Shown here: piece by piece, positions 35,876 through 43,337 of the stretch
Position numbering within the stretch: position 1 is the first letter of the stretch
Layout of the letters: each line of letters begins with the position of its first letter
From: Chitinophaga varians
GTDB taxonomy: Bacteria > Bacteroidota > Bacteroidia > Chitinophagales > Chitinophagaceae
Reading direction: 5' to 3'
NCBI RefSeq assembly: GCF_012641275.1
Contig: NZ_JABAIA010000003.1
Location: 1,302,001 to 1,366,000 of the forward strand
Length of the DNA stretch: 64,000 nt
Position numbers and translations under genes: made by a program
Notes under the pieces: generated by a model
The model's input: only the letters and a program-made list of their open reading frames with translations
The model's database searches: none
What the model was told of the DNA's origin: nothing

Positions 35876-36456
35876 TGAGAGGAAGACCAACAACACATGA
35901 CAACGACGCTGTTGTCTTAAAGGCCCAGCAGGTATTCTGGGAAAAGGGCTACAGTGCAGCGTCCCTGCAGGACCTGCAGACAGCCACCCAAATGGGAAGC
36001 GGCAGTTTGTACAATACGTTCCGGGGCGGGAAGAAAGAACTCTTTTCAAAAGCGCTGCAGCAGCGGCGCGAAGCCTTTATGGCATTTAAGAAAGAGATGA
36101 AACAACACGAAGCGCCTGTTGAGCTGATCAAAGATTTTTTCAGAAGTCTGGCAGAAGCAGATGAGCATACCCATATGAAAGGATGTATTGTTGCCAATAC
36201 CGTGACAGCCCTGGCTTTTGTGGACAGCGACCTGGAGGCGGAAGCGGTGGGCATCCTGAAAGATGTGGAGCGGATGTTTACCGACGCTATCAGAGAGGCG
36301 CAGCGGTCCGGCGCTATTGCCAATCCTGCGGATGCTGCTGTTTTAGGAAGATATCTGATCACTTGTTGGAACGGCCTTAACGTGACCAGGAGGATGCATC
36401 CGAATAAGGAAAAGCTGAAAGAACTGATCGAGATGCAGCTGAGTGCATTGACTTAA
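35875..36456 (+). CDS. TetR/AcrR-family repressor
   Basis: 193 residues from ATG 35875. The N-terminal helix-turn-helix is clear (ALKAQQVFWEKGYSAASLQDL region with MGSGSLYNTFRGGKKELF as recognition helix). The C-terminal ligand domain has the conserved HMKGCIVANTVTALA start of the TetR_C_16-like group. It precedes the SDR gene, and both promoters carry the same operator, so it should repress itself and the SDR gene until an unknown small molecule, perhaps the SDR substrate, binds. Confidence 0.92.
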   Translation: MRGRPTTHDNDAVVLKAQQVFWEKGYSAASLQDLQTATQMGSGSLYNTFRGGKKELFSKALQQRREAFMAFKKEMKQHEAPVELIKDFFRSLAEADEHTHMKGCIVANTVTALAFVDSDLEAEAVGILKDVERMFTDAIREAQRSGAIANPADAAVLGRYLITCWNGLNVTRRMHPNKEKLKELIEMQLSALT

Positions 36457-36493
36457 AATTTTTTACCAATTTTTGTAATGATCATTACAGAAA
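36448..36493 (+). promoter_or_regulatory. SDR promoter with second TetR operator
   Basis: TTG (36448-36450), a 17-base spacer and AATTTTTG (36468-36475, 7 of 8 matches). The 24-base element 36470-36493 has the perfect 16-bp palindrome TGTAATGATCATTACA at its core, and differs from the copy at the tetR promoter at only a few positions. Confidence 0.6.
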
Positions 36494-36510
36494 TATAGAC
36501 CAATTATAAT

Positions 36511-37302
36511 ATGGATTTACAGTTAGCATCAAAGCGTGTTTTTATCAGTGGTTCCACTCAGGGGATCGGATTTGCGATAGCGCAACAAATGGCACAGGAA
36601 GGTGCCGAAGTGGTGGTCCACGGCAGAACACAGGCGAAAGTAGACCTGGCTGTACAGCAGATACGTATATGCTGCCCCGAGGCGGCTTTATCCGGCATTG
36701 CGGCAGATCTGGCACACGCAGAAGACATGGAAACCTTGCTACAGCAGCTGCCTGAGATAGATATTCTTGTCAACAACGCAGGCATATTCGAGGTAAAAGA
36801 CCTTATGGACATAACCGACGCAGAATGGCTCCATATGTACAATGTCAACGTCATGAGCGCTGTAAGGCTTTCCAGGCATGTGTTACCGGGGATGCTTTCG
36901 AGGAACGACGGCCGGATTATTTTCATCAGTAGCGAGTCTGGTGTCAACATTCCGGGCAACATGATTCACTATGGCGCCTCCAAAGCCGCCATGATGGCCT
37001 TAGGTAATGGGTTATCGAAATTAACTAAAGGGAAACAGGTAACAGTCAATACGATTCTCGGCGGGCCCACTTATTCAGAAGGCGTAGCAGCAGCTGTAGA
37101 ACAGATTGCCGCCGCACATCAGGCTCCTGTGGACGTGATCAAACAACAGATCATGCAACAGGCAAATCCGCATTCATTACTGGAACGTTTTATAGCGCCT
37201 GCGGAAATTGCCAGCCTGGCCGTTTACCTCGCCAGTCCGTTGTCATCAGCCATCAATGGAGCGTCTATCCGGGCCGATGGCGGCGCGCTGAGAACGCTGT
37301 AA
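36511..37302 (+). CDS. SDR-family NAD(P)-dependent oxidoreductase
   Basis: 263 residues, classical SDR. Cofactor loop GSTQGIGFAIA (about 14-24), NNAG at about 89-92, catalytic Ser and Tyr/Lys in ISSESGVNIPGNMIHYGASK, and the C-terminal SSAINGASIRADGGA. The HGRT sequence after beta-2 favours NADP. Substrate unknown. Its promoter contains the operator shared with the upstream tetR, which indicates substrate-linked induction. Confidence 0.92.
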   Translation: MDLQLASKRVFISGSTQGIGFAIAQQMAQEGAEVVVHGRTQAKVDLAVQQIRICCPEAALSGIAADLAHAEDMETLLQQLPEIDILVNNAGIFEVKDLMDITDAEWLHMYNVNVMSAVRLSRHVLPGMLSRNDGRIIFISSESGVNIPGNMIHYGASKAAMMALGNGLSKLTKGKQVTVNTILGGPTYSEGVAAAVEQIAAAHQAPVDVIKQQIMQQANPHSLLERFIAPAEIASLAVYLASPLSSAINGASIRADGGALRTL

Positions 37303-37331
37303 TCCGGACGGAGCTTAAGGTTCAATTGTTT

Positions 37332-37376
37332 TATGCGATTCTCAGGGCCTTCATCGAACGCGCTGAGAATCGCATA
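37332..37376 (+). terminator. Long hairpin after the SDR gene
   Basis: TATGCGATTCTCAG (37332-37345) pairs perfectly with 37363-37376 around a 17-base loop, followed by TTTC. Confidence 0.65.
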
Positions 37377-37379
37377 TTT

Positions 37380-38215
37380 CGTACATAGGTAACCGTTAGT
37401 TCATCTCATTGAATCATCCCGCGTCCTGACTTGGAAAGTTTAGCGGGAATTAGTATCTTCGCTGAAATCCCTGCGGGAAATCATTTCCTCGCATCAGTGC
37501 TAACCCTTCATCTTACCAGCGTTTCCTGCTGGCATTTCATTCTCTAACCTTTGCTTTTAAACTGGATAGGGCGTATGCGTTATACATCTCCGTTGTATGA
37601 TGTGTTGTTCGCGTTTCTGGTTCTTTGATAGTCAGGTTATCGCGTGGCTTCACGACGACCGTGTCTTCATATAAGAAGCGTGTTTATGGGAGGAGAGAAG
37701 CATTCTATATTAGTCGTCATCGCACATCAATATGATCTTACGCTTTAAGAGCCCCGGAATCGGCTGTATAGTGGCTGAACATAGGGTACCCTGGGCGGCT
37801 TCCTCAAAACGGTTTAATCCGCTTTTTGCTATGAACTTTTCTTATACTTCTTATGGTTTTTTTTCTATTTAACATAATGTTTATTATAAGAATATTTGGG
37901 AGCTCTGATTTTGATTCTCCCTCAGCGAAAAAGTCTCTACTAAAATGGGCGGAAATTGCACGAAATGAAGCCGCTGTGGCTGGTTTATACGAATTGATGC
38001 TGAGCTGATGTACGGATGTTGAATTCTCAGCGCCTTCGTTTTTGGGGTAAAATCTCGTTGATGTCTCAGTATAACCTGACCTATACCCCAACGGCGAGGT
38101 AGAATATCTTTATAGTATTCTTTGTGCTGGTGCAGGCTTTGTTGGCCTGGATCATTTGCTGGTGTTAAACTGTATATATGGAACGGTGACCATAGGTCCT
38201 AACCATCAAAGAAAT
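37380..38215. other. Unexplained stretch without a supportable gene
   Basis: No reading frame here looks like a normal gene of this genome. Short open frames exist on both strands over the same DNA: a 43-codon plus-strand frame from ATG 37879 and a 95-codon minus-strand frame (37804-38091) without a recognisable family or start context. Between 37650 and 37700 the minus strand is open for about 38 codons. Small hairpins occur, and GGCGCTGAGAAT on the minus strand near 38030 echoes the CGCGCTGAGAAT of the hairpin at 37363. Candidates are a decayed mobile element, a structured RNA, or a repeat copied elsewhere in the genome. Confidence 0.5.
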
Positions 38216-38216
38216 G

Positions 38217-38271
38217 AAAATGCCGCCGGCATGCACACAGCTTGACAAAGCCCACACGCTGGCGGCAAAAA
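38217..38271 (-). terminator. Probable terminator of the VOC gene
   Basis: TGCCGCC (38221-38227) pairs with GGCGGCA (38261-38267), flanked by AAAA on both sides; on the minus strand the stem is followed by TTTTC. The 33-base loop itself may fold. Confidence 0.55.
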
Positions 38272-38286
38272 ATGTAGCAAAAAATA

Positions 38287-38727
38287 TTATGCAATAACGG
38301 CTATGAATTCGATCACTTCGCCATCCAGCCCGTACACCAGTGCGTTCCGGACTTTCAAAGGCGGCTGTCCCAACGATAACTCCCCAGGCTCAACGCAACT
38401 CGTAGCGCCGAGAGATATTGCATGCGCATACGCTGCGTCCACATCATCCACAGTGAGCGCCAGGTGCAGCAATGCGCCTGCGACAACGTCTTCTCCGGGT
38501 GCTCTCCGGCGGCCTTGCGTGGCGATATGGGCGTCTTTATCGAAGACCTCTATAAATGATCCTGTGCCCGGAATTTGCAGCAGCGCGGCATGTGTAATAT
38601 TGAATGCTGGTAGCGTCCAGGAATGAAACGGCGTAAGACCCAGCTCCTCATAAAATCTGCAGGTGGCAAAGAAATCATTCGCCTGAATAGCCAAATGATG
38701 GATGCCCGTGATATTCGTCTTCTTCAT
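38287..38727 (-). CDS. VOC-family (glyoxalase/bleomycin resistance-like) protein
   Basis: 146 residues, two beta-alpha-beta-beta-beta modules. ITGIHHLAIQANDFFATCRFYEELGL starts the first module with a metal-ligand His, and HLALTVDDVDAAYAHAISLGA starts the second; FIEVF and VIEFIAV supply the Glu ligands. The set of ligands suggests a metal-dependent lyase or dioxygenase, not a mere binding protein. Substrate unknown. A -7 element lies only five bases before the ATG (38732-38739). Confidence 0.88.
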   Translation of the reverse strand: MKKTNITGIHHLAIQANDFFATCRFYEELGLTPFHSWTLPAFNITHAALLQIPGTGSFIEVFDKDAHIATQGRRRAPGEDVVAGALLHLALTVDDVDAAYAHAISLGATSCVEPGELSLGQPPLKVRNALVYGLDGEVIEFIAVIA

Positions 38728-38731
38728 GCTG

Positions 38732-38739
38732 CAAACATA
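38732..38739 (-). promoter_or_regulatory. -7 element almost touching the VOC start codon
   Basis: CAAACATA on the plus strand reads TATGTTTG on the minus strand, an exact TAnnTTTG match. Its last base is five bases before the ATG, so the transcript would be leaderless or nearly so. Confidence 0.35.
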
Positions 38740-38849
38740 CTACATGATAAGAACACACCATCGGACTAACAAAATTGTTAGCGCTCAAATAAGTCACTGT
38801 GGCCATTTTGTTATCGACAGGCAGTAGTCTATTGTCCATATCTAAAACG

Positions 38850-40157
38850 TCAGCGACCAGATTCAGGGTTGGAATAAAATTTCGATACCACCAGCTTCTG
38901 CGAAGCATAAATACCGGAGTGCCCGCTGAAATAGTAAGCGGTGAAACACGCCACGGCAAAATAAAGAACATGGTCGGCGCCAAAAAGCTCGACGCCCATC
39001 AAGGTGCAGGCTAACGGGGTATTGGTGGCTCCGGCAAATACAGCAATGAAGCCCAGTCCTGCGAACAGGTCAACCGGCGCGCCAAGCAGCAGCGCCAGCG
39101 TATGGCCCAGCGTGGCACCCATAAAAAACAGGGGGGTCACCTCCCCTCCTTTAAATCCCATTCCCAGGGTCACGGCAGTAAAAACGAGCTTCCACAGCCA
39201 GCTCCAATCGGAAATAGTCCCTGTGTTACGGAAAGCGTTGACAATGCTGATGCCATCCGGTGACTGGCTATAAACGCCCAGTCCCAGATAATCCCGGGTA
39301 CCGGCGATGAATGTCATGGTGATGATCATTACACCGCCCACCACCGGAATCAACCAGGGTATTTTAATATAGGTATTGGCGTTATGTTTAATAGCATGTA
39401 TCAGCCAGGAGAACAAGAAACTGGTCAGCCCGAAAGCTACGCCCACCACAATTACTTTCAGTAAGAGCAGTAAATCCGCTTTCACAAAAGGCACATAAGG
39501 CGTCAGGTGTGTACTGGTATATAATATTTGATAGTGCGTATGGGAAATACCCCAGGCTGAACACACCACATCGGCCAGCACGGCGGCGATAAGGCAAGGC
39601 ACCAGGGCGTCGTAGCGCATCGCGCCGATGGCCAGCACTTCCAGAGCAAATACAGTACCCGCGATCGGGGTACCGAATACGGCGCCAAAACCCGCCGCAA
39701 TACCGGTCATCAATAATATACGTATATCCCTTTGGGTTAGCCCCAACGTTTTACCGGTCCATGCTGCCATGCTGCCGCCTATTTGTACCGCTGTGCCTTC
39801 CCGCCCGGCGGAACCGCCAAACAGATGGGTGATAACGGTCGTCAACAGCACCAATGGCGCCATTCTCGCAGGAACACCGCCACCCGGCTGGTGTATTTCG
39901 TCCATGATCAGGTTATTACCTTTCTCTGCATTCCTGCCACCCAGACGGTACAACCAATAAATCAATACGCCAGCCACAGGCAACAGGTACAGCAGCCAGC
40001 CATGCTCGAAGCGTATTTTTGTTGCCTTGTCCAGCAACCATAAAAAGAGGGCTACCAGACTGCCCACGATAAGGGCTACTGGTAATACCAATACTGTCCA
40101 TCTCAGCAGCTGATACGCCACTGTTACTTGTTCCGGTTTATTCGAGTGTTGTTTCAT
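38850..40157 (-). CDS. CLC-F type fluoride/proton antiporter
   Basis: 435 residues, CLC fold with about ten to twelve membrane segments. The usual GSGIP chloride loop is replaced by GNNLIM (Met at about residue 85), the gating Glu is residue 120 in GGSAGREGT, and the distal motif is [20 protein letters not shown]. These are features of the fluoride-exporting CLC-F clade, not of chloride transporters. A fluoride riboswitch directly upstream (40206-40275) independently supports this. The protein expels fluoride that enters as HF. No CrcB/Fluc gene is in the window. Confidence 0.88.
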   Translation of the reverse strand: MKQHSNKPEQVTVAYQLLRWTVLVLPVALIVGSLVALFLWLLDKATKIRFEHGWLLYLLPVAGVLIYWLYRLGGRNAEKGNNLIMDEIHQPGGGVPARMAPLVLLTTVITHLFGGSAGREGTAVQIGGSMAAWTGKTLGLTQRDIRILLMTGIAAGFGAVFGTPIAGTVFALEVLAIGAMRYDALVPCLIAAVLADVVCSAWGISHTHYQILYTSTHLTPYVPFVKADLLLLLKVIVVGVAFGLTSFLFSWLIHAIKHNANTYIKIPWLIPVVGGVMIITMTFIAGTRDYLGLGVYSQSPDGISIVNAFRNTGTISDWSWLWKLVFTAVTLGMGFKGGEVTPLFFMGATLGHTLALLLGAPVDLFAGLGFIAVFAGATNTPLACTLMGVELFGADHVLYFAVACFTAYYFSGHSGIYASQKLVVSKFYSNPESGR

Positions 40158-40205
40158 GTCCTACAAACAGCAGTTTACGACGACACTTGTGCATCGCCAG
40201 GTTCG

Positions 40206-40275
40206 TTTTGTAGGCGCCATCAGTTTCGGAGGACCCGAAACGGTTCTGAGCAGGAAGACACCATTTCCTGTGCCG
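40206..40275 (-). ncRNA. Fluoride (crcB) riboswitch
   Basis: Read on the minus strand: stem P1 CAGGAA/TTCCTG (40270-40265 with 40256-40251) closes a loop with ATGGTGTC; then AACC, a 7-bp stem GTTTCGG/CCGAAAC with loop GTCCT, and CTGATGGCGCCTAC, the conserved 3' end of the aptamer. GGTGTC of the P1 loop can pair with GGCGCC as the required pseudoknot. The aptamer starts about where transcription should start. Its tail CCTACAAA (40207-40214) is complementary to TTTGTAGG (40160-40167), which includes the ribosome-binding region two bases before the CLC ATG, suggesting translational control. Confidence 0.88.
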
Positions 40276-40283
40276 CAAAAATA
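40276..40283 (-). promoter_or_regulatory. -7 element for the fluoride riboswitch transcript
   Basis: CAAAAATA on the plus strand reads TATTTTTG on the minus strand, an exact match. It places the transcription start near 40270, at the first base of aptamer stem P1, just after the glucokinase stop codon. Confidence 0.5.
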
Positions 40284-40286
40284 AAA

Positions 40287-41339
40287 CTAATCTGCTAATA
40301 ATCCAGCATAATATGCTGCGCCCCAAAGGGCTGACTTATCATTATTGACAATATGAATGGGAACACTGCCCAGCAATTCGGCCATCCGGTCGCCCTGCAT
40401 ATAATGATGGTAGAATTCGCCCGTTTCCAGTAGCCGCGCTATCTTCGGTGGAATGCCCCCTCCAAGGAACAGCCCTCCGGTGGACTTCATTTTCAACACG
40501 AGGTTGCACGATTCACGGCCCAGATAACGCACAAACAGCTCCATGGTCTTCATGCAAATGGGAACTTTCCCTTCCATGGCTGCCTTGCTGATGGCGGCCG
40601 CATCATCGCCGGTGGCCATTTCAGCTACCAGTGCTGACGGTACTTCCATGCCTTTCACATCCCGCAGGAACTGGAAGATGGTCACAATACCAGGGCCCGA
40701 AATCACCCGTTCCCAGCTGGCGACCTCATATTTTTCCTGCAGATAACGCAACAGCGCAATGTCCAGTTCTGTTCGCGGCGCAAAGTCGCCATGACCGCCT
40801 TCTGTCGGGAAGGGATGATGATACTGGCCATCCCAGTATAGTCCGGCCATCCCCAACCCCGTGCCCGGAGCGATGATAGCCATATTGCCACTGTTGTCGG
40901 CCGCGCCACGGTGCAACGTGGTCAGTTGTCCGGGCGATAAGGTGGCCAGGCCATAGGCGGTAGCTTCCAGGTCGTTGATAAGGGCCACTGCACGGATGCC
41001 CGTCGCCTGCCGGATCTCGTCTTCACTTAGTTCACGGGCCAGGTTGGTCAGCTCCACTTTTCCCTTAACCACGGGCCCTGCCACGCCAATGCATATACGC
41101 TGCGGCTCTTGCCCTCCCTGACTGATAAAATGCTGGATAATCTCTGAGAAACTGGCATAGTCGCGGGAAGCGTATTTGTCTTCACGCACCAGGTCCAGCT
41201 CTCCATCGGTCAATCGGAACAGCGCCAGGTTGGTCTTGGTGCCACCCAGGTCGCCCGCCAGCAAATACAGGTCCTTCCCCTGCTCATTTACGGGCGCTAC
41301 AAACCTGGGCAAATAATGCTGCTTTTTGATCGTCTGCAT
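40287..41339 (-). CDS. glk: Glucokinase (Glk family)
   Basis: 350 residues, ASKHA fold of the bacterial glucokinase family rather than ROK (no CGxxGCxE zinc motif). ATP phosphate loop LAGDLGGTKTNLALF (about 27-41), catalytic INDLEATAYG (about 120-129), APGTGLGMAGL, and glucose-contact FPTEGGHGDFAPR. It makes glucose-6-phosphate, one of the two substrates of the OtsA domain encoded 2 kb away, and could reuse glucose released by the GH15 enzyme. It is divergent from the GH15 gene. Confidence 0.92.
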   Translation of the reverse strand: MQTIKKQHYLPRFVAPVNEQGKDLYLLAGDLGGTKTNLALFRLTDGELDLVREDKYASRDYASFSEIIQHFISQGGQEPQRICIGVAGPVVKGKVELTNLARELSEDEIRQATGIRAVALINDLEATAYGLATLSPGQLTTLHRGAADNSGNMAIIAPGTGLGMAGLYWDGQYHHPFPTEGGHGDFAPRTELDIALLRYLQEKYEVASWERVISGPGIVTIFQFLRDVKGMEVPSALVAEMATGDDAAAISKAAMEGKVPICMKTMELFVRYLGRESCNLVLKMKSTGGLFLGGGIPPKIARLLETGEFYHHYMQGDRMAELLGSVPIHIVNNDKSALWGAAYYAGLLAD

Positions 41340-41441
41340 AACATCGTGAACTTATCTCCTAAAAATAGTCAAATTGGAACAGCATTTGCCCCTCGTTGAA
41401 CAATTTTCTGAAAAAAATGTAAAACCAATAAATTGATTTTA

Positions 41442-43223
41442 ATGGAAAGACATACCTATCAGACTGGACTTATCGGCAATTGCGCATTCCTGGCGCATAT
41501 TAACAAAGACACTAATGTAGACTGGCTCTGCTGGCCGCGGATGGACAGCTCTTTTATTTTCGGCGGGCTGCTCGACCGTAAAAAAGGCGGTACCTTTTCC
41601 ATTTTGCCCAATGGTGATTTTGATTCCCACCAGTATTATATGGAGAACACCAATATTCTCTGTACGGAAATCACAACGCATGAAGGGAGCTACCGGGTGA
41701 CTGACTTCGCTCCCCGCTTTCTGCAATACGAACGGTTTTTTAAGCCGTTGATGCTGATCAGGAAAGTGGAACCACTGGAAGGCTCTCCCCGTGTGCGCGT
41801 GAAATGCACGCCCACCTGCGATTACGGCGCAGCGCTCCTGCATCCTGTCCGGGGCAGCAACCATATTGAATTTGCGGGATGTGAAGATAAAATAAGGCTG
41901 ACCACCAATATCGCGGTCAGCTATGTTTTTGAGGAAGAATATTTTGTATTGAATGATACCAAATACCTGATACTGACCTACGGCCAGCCGTTGGAAGCAC
42001 CATTGACCAGCACCGCGGAGCAGTTCTTTCGTGAAACGATCGCCTATTGGCGCACCTGGATCAAACACTCTTCCATTGCCAACTACCACCAGCCATACGT
42101 GATCCGTGCCGCACTGGCGCTCAAAATACACCAGAACGAAGATACCGGCGCCATTATAGCCGCCAGTACCACCAGCCTCCCCGAGTTCCCGGACAGCGGC
42201 CGCAACTGGGACTATCGCTATTGCTGGATGCGTGACACCTATTATGTGATCACCGCACTGAACCATATCGGACATTTCGAGGAGATGGAGAAGTATTTCA
42301 GCTATATCACAGACATCTCTTTCTCAGGTGATTTCCGCTATCAACCACTATATGGTATTACCGGTAAGAAGGATTTGATAGAGACCATCCTCCCCCATCT
42401 GGACGGTTATATGGGCAATCAGCCGGTGAGGATAGGCAATCAGGCATACGAACATATTCAGAATGATATATATGGACAGGTGCTGATCTCCATGTTGCCC
42501 CTGTATACCGACCACCGTTTTATTTTCTCTGAAAGAAAGGACTCTGACCGGTGGATCAATCTGCTGCTGAAGAAGATAGAACGGACCATCGATGAAAAAG
42601 ATGCAGGTATCTGGGAATTTCGGAACATGGCTAACGTACACTGCTATACGAACCTGTTCCAGTGGGCAGGTTGTAATGCCGCCGAAAAAATGGCCCGTAC
42701 CATTGGCAATGAAGAACTGATTGACCGTGCCATTGCGCTGAAAAACCGGGCCGCAGCCCATATCGAAAGCTGCTACGATCCCGTGCGGAAAGTATATACC
42801 AACGCTGCAGGCAGCCAACACCTGGATGCCAGTACCCTACAGCTGATCATGATGAACTACCTGGACCCTGCGTCTGAAAAGGCGCGTGATCACCTGGCCG
42901 GACTGGAAAAGGAATTGAAAACACCAGAAGGACTGTTTTACCGTTACCGGCACTCTGACGATTTCGGGCTGCCAAAGACCACTTTTCTAGTGTGTGCATT
43001 CTGGTATGTGGAAGCGCTCGCCTGCGTGGGGCGGCTCGACGATGCGCAACGTGAATTCAGCAAGCTGCTCCAATACTCCAACCATCTTCTGCTCTTCAGC
43101 GAGGACGTGGAATCGGCTACCGGCAGCCAATGGGGCAATTTCCCGCAGGCTTATAGCCACGTAGGCCTCATGAATGCCGCCTATCGCATCGCCATGAAAC
43201 TCGATAAGCCCATCTTCATTTAG
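41442..43223 (+). CDS. GH15 glycoside hydrolase (glucoamylase/trehalase-like)
   Basis: 593 residues from ATG 41442, no signal peptide, so intracellular. An N-terminal beta-sandwich (YQTGLIGNCAFLAHINKDTNVDWLCWPR, split at the first strand) leads to an (alpha/alpha)6 barrel with NWDYRYCWMRDTYY, the family's substrate-binding and first catalytic region, and FPQAYSHVGLMNAAYR near the end, with the second catalytic Glu. Proteins of this type hydrolyse trehalose or short alpha-glucans. Position next to glucokinase and convergent with the trehalose synthase fusion favours a trehalase role, but glucoamylase activity is not excluded. Confidence 0.88.
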   Translation: MERHTYQTGLIGNCAFLAHINKDTNVDWLCWPRMDSSFIFGGLLDRKKGGTFSILPNGDFDSHQYYMENTNILCTEITTHEGSYRVTDFAPRFLQYERFFKPLMLIRKVEPLEGSPRVRVKCTPTCDYGAALLHPVRGSNHIEFAGCEDKIRLTTNIAVSYVFEEEYFVLNDTKYLILTYGQPLEAPLTSTAEQFFRETIAYWRTWIKHSSIANYHQPYVIRAALALKIHQNEDTGAIIAASTTSLPEFPDSGRNWDYRYCWMRDTYYVITALNHIGHFEEMEKYFSYITDISFSGDFRYQPLYGITGKKDLIETILPHLDGYMGNQPVRIGNQAYEHIQNDIYGQVLISMLPLYTDHRFIFSERKDSDRWINLLLKKIERTIDEKDAGIWEFRNMANVHCYTNLFQWAGCNAAEKMARTIGNEELIDRAIALKNRAAAHIESCYDPVRKVYTNAAGSQHLDASTLQLIMMNYLDPASEKARDHLAGLEKELKTPEGLFYRYRHSDDFGLPKTTFLVCAFWYVEALACVGRLDDAQREFSKLLQYSNHLLLFSEDVESATGSQWGNFPQAYSHVGLMNAAYRIAMKLDKPIFI

Positions 43224-43335
43224 GGATTTATCTATTTTGATATTTAGATATTTTATTGGTGATTTATTAGCTGTATTTTTATATATAAATTTTAAATCAT
43301 AACAAAACACCAATAAAATATCTAAATACCAAAAT
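43218..43335. repeat. Octamer-phased dyad, copy 2, between convergent genes
   Basis: Left arm: five adjacent 8-base units from 43218, ATTTAGGG, ATTTATCT, ATTTTGAT, ATTTAGAT, ATTTTATT, then GGTG. Right arm (43308-43335), read on the other strand: ATTTTGGT, ATTTAGAT, ATTTTATT, GGTG. The three inner units pair with one mismatch; the outer two left units are unpaired. The first unit contains the GH15 stop codon. Long AT-rich loop with a further TGATTTA/TAAATCA stem. It probably terminates both convergent genes. Confidence 0.75.
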
Positions 43336-43337
43336 CG

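Noticed and set aside
37804..38091. 95-codon minus-strand frame as a gene
   Set aside because: No start context, no recognisable domain, and the opposite strand is also open over part of it. Reported as part of an unexplained region instead.
38850..40157. Chloride channel annotation for the CLC gene
   Set aside because: The GSGIP chloride loop is missing and a fluoride riboswitch precedes the gene, so fluoride export is the better call.
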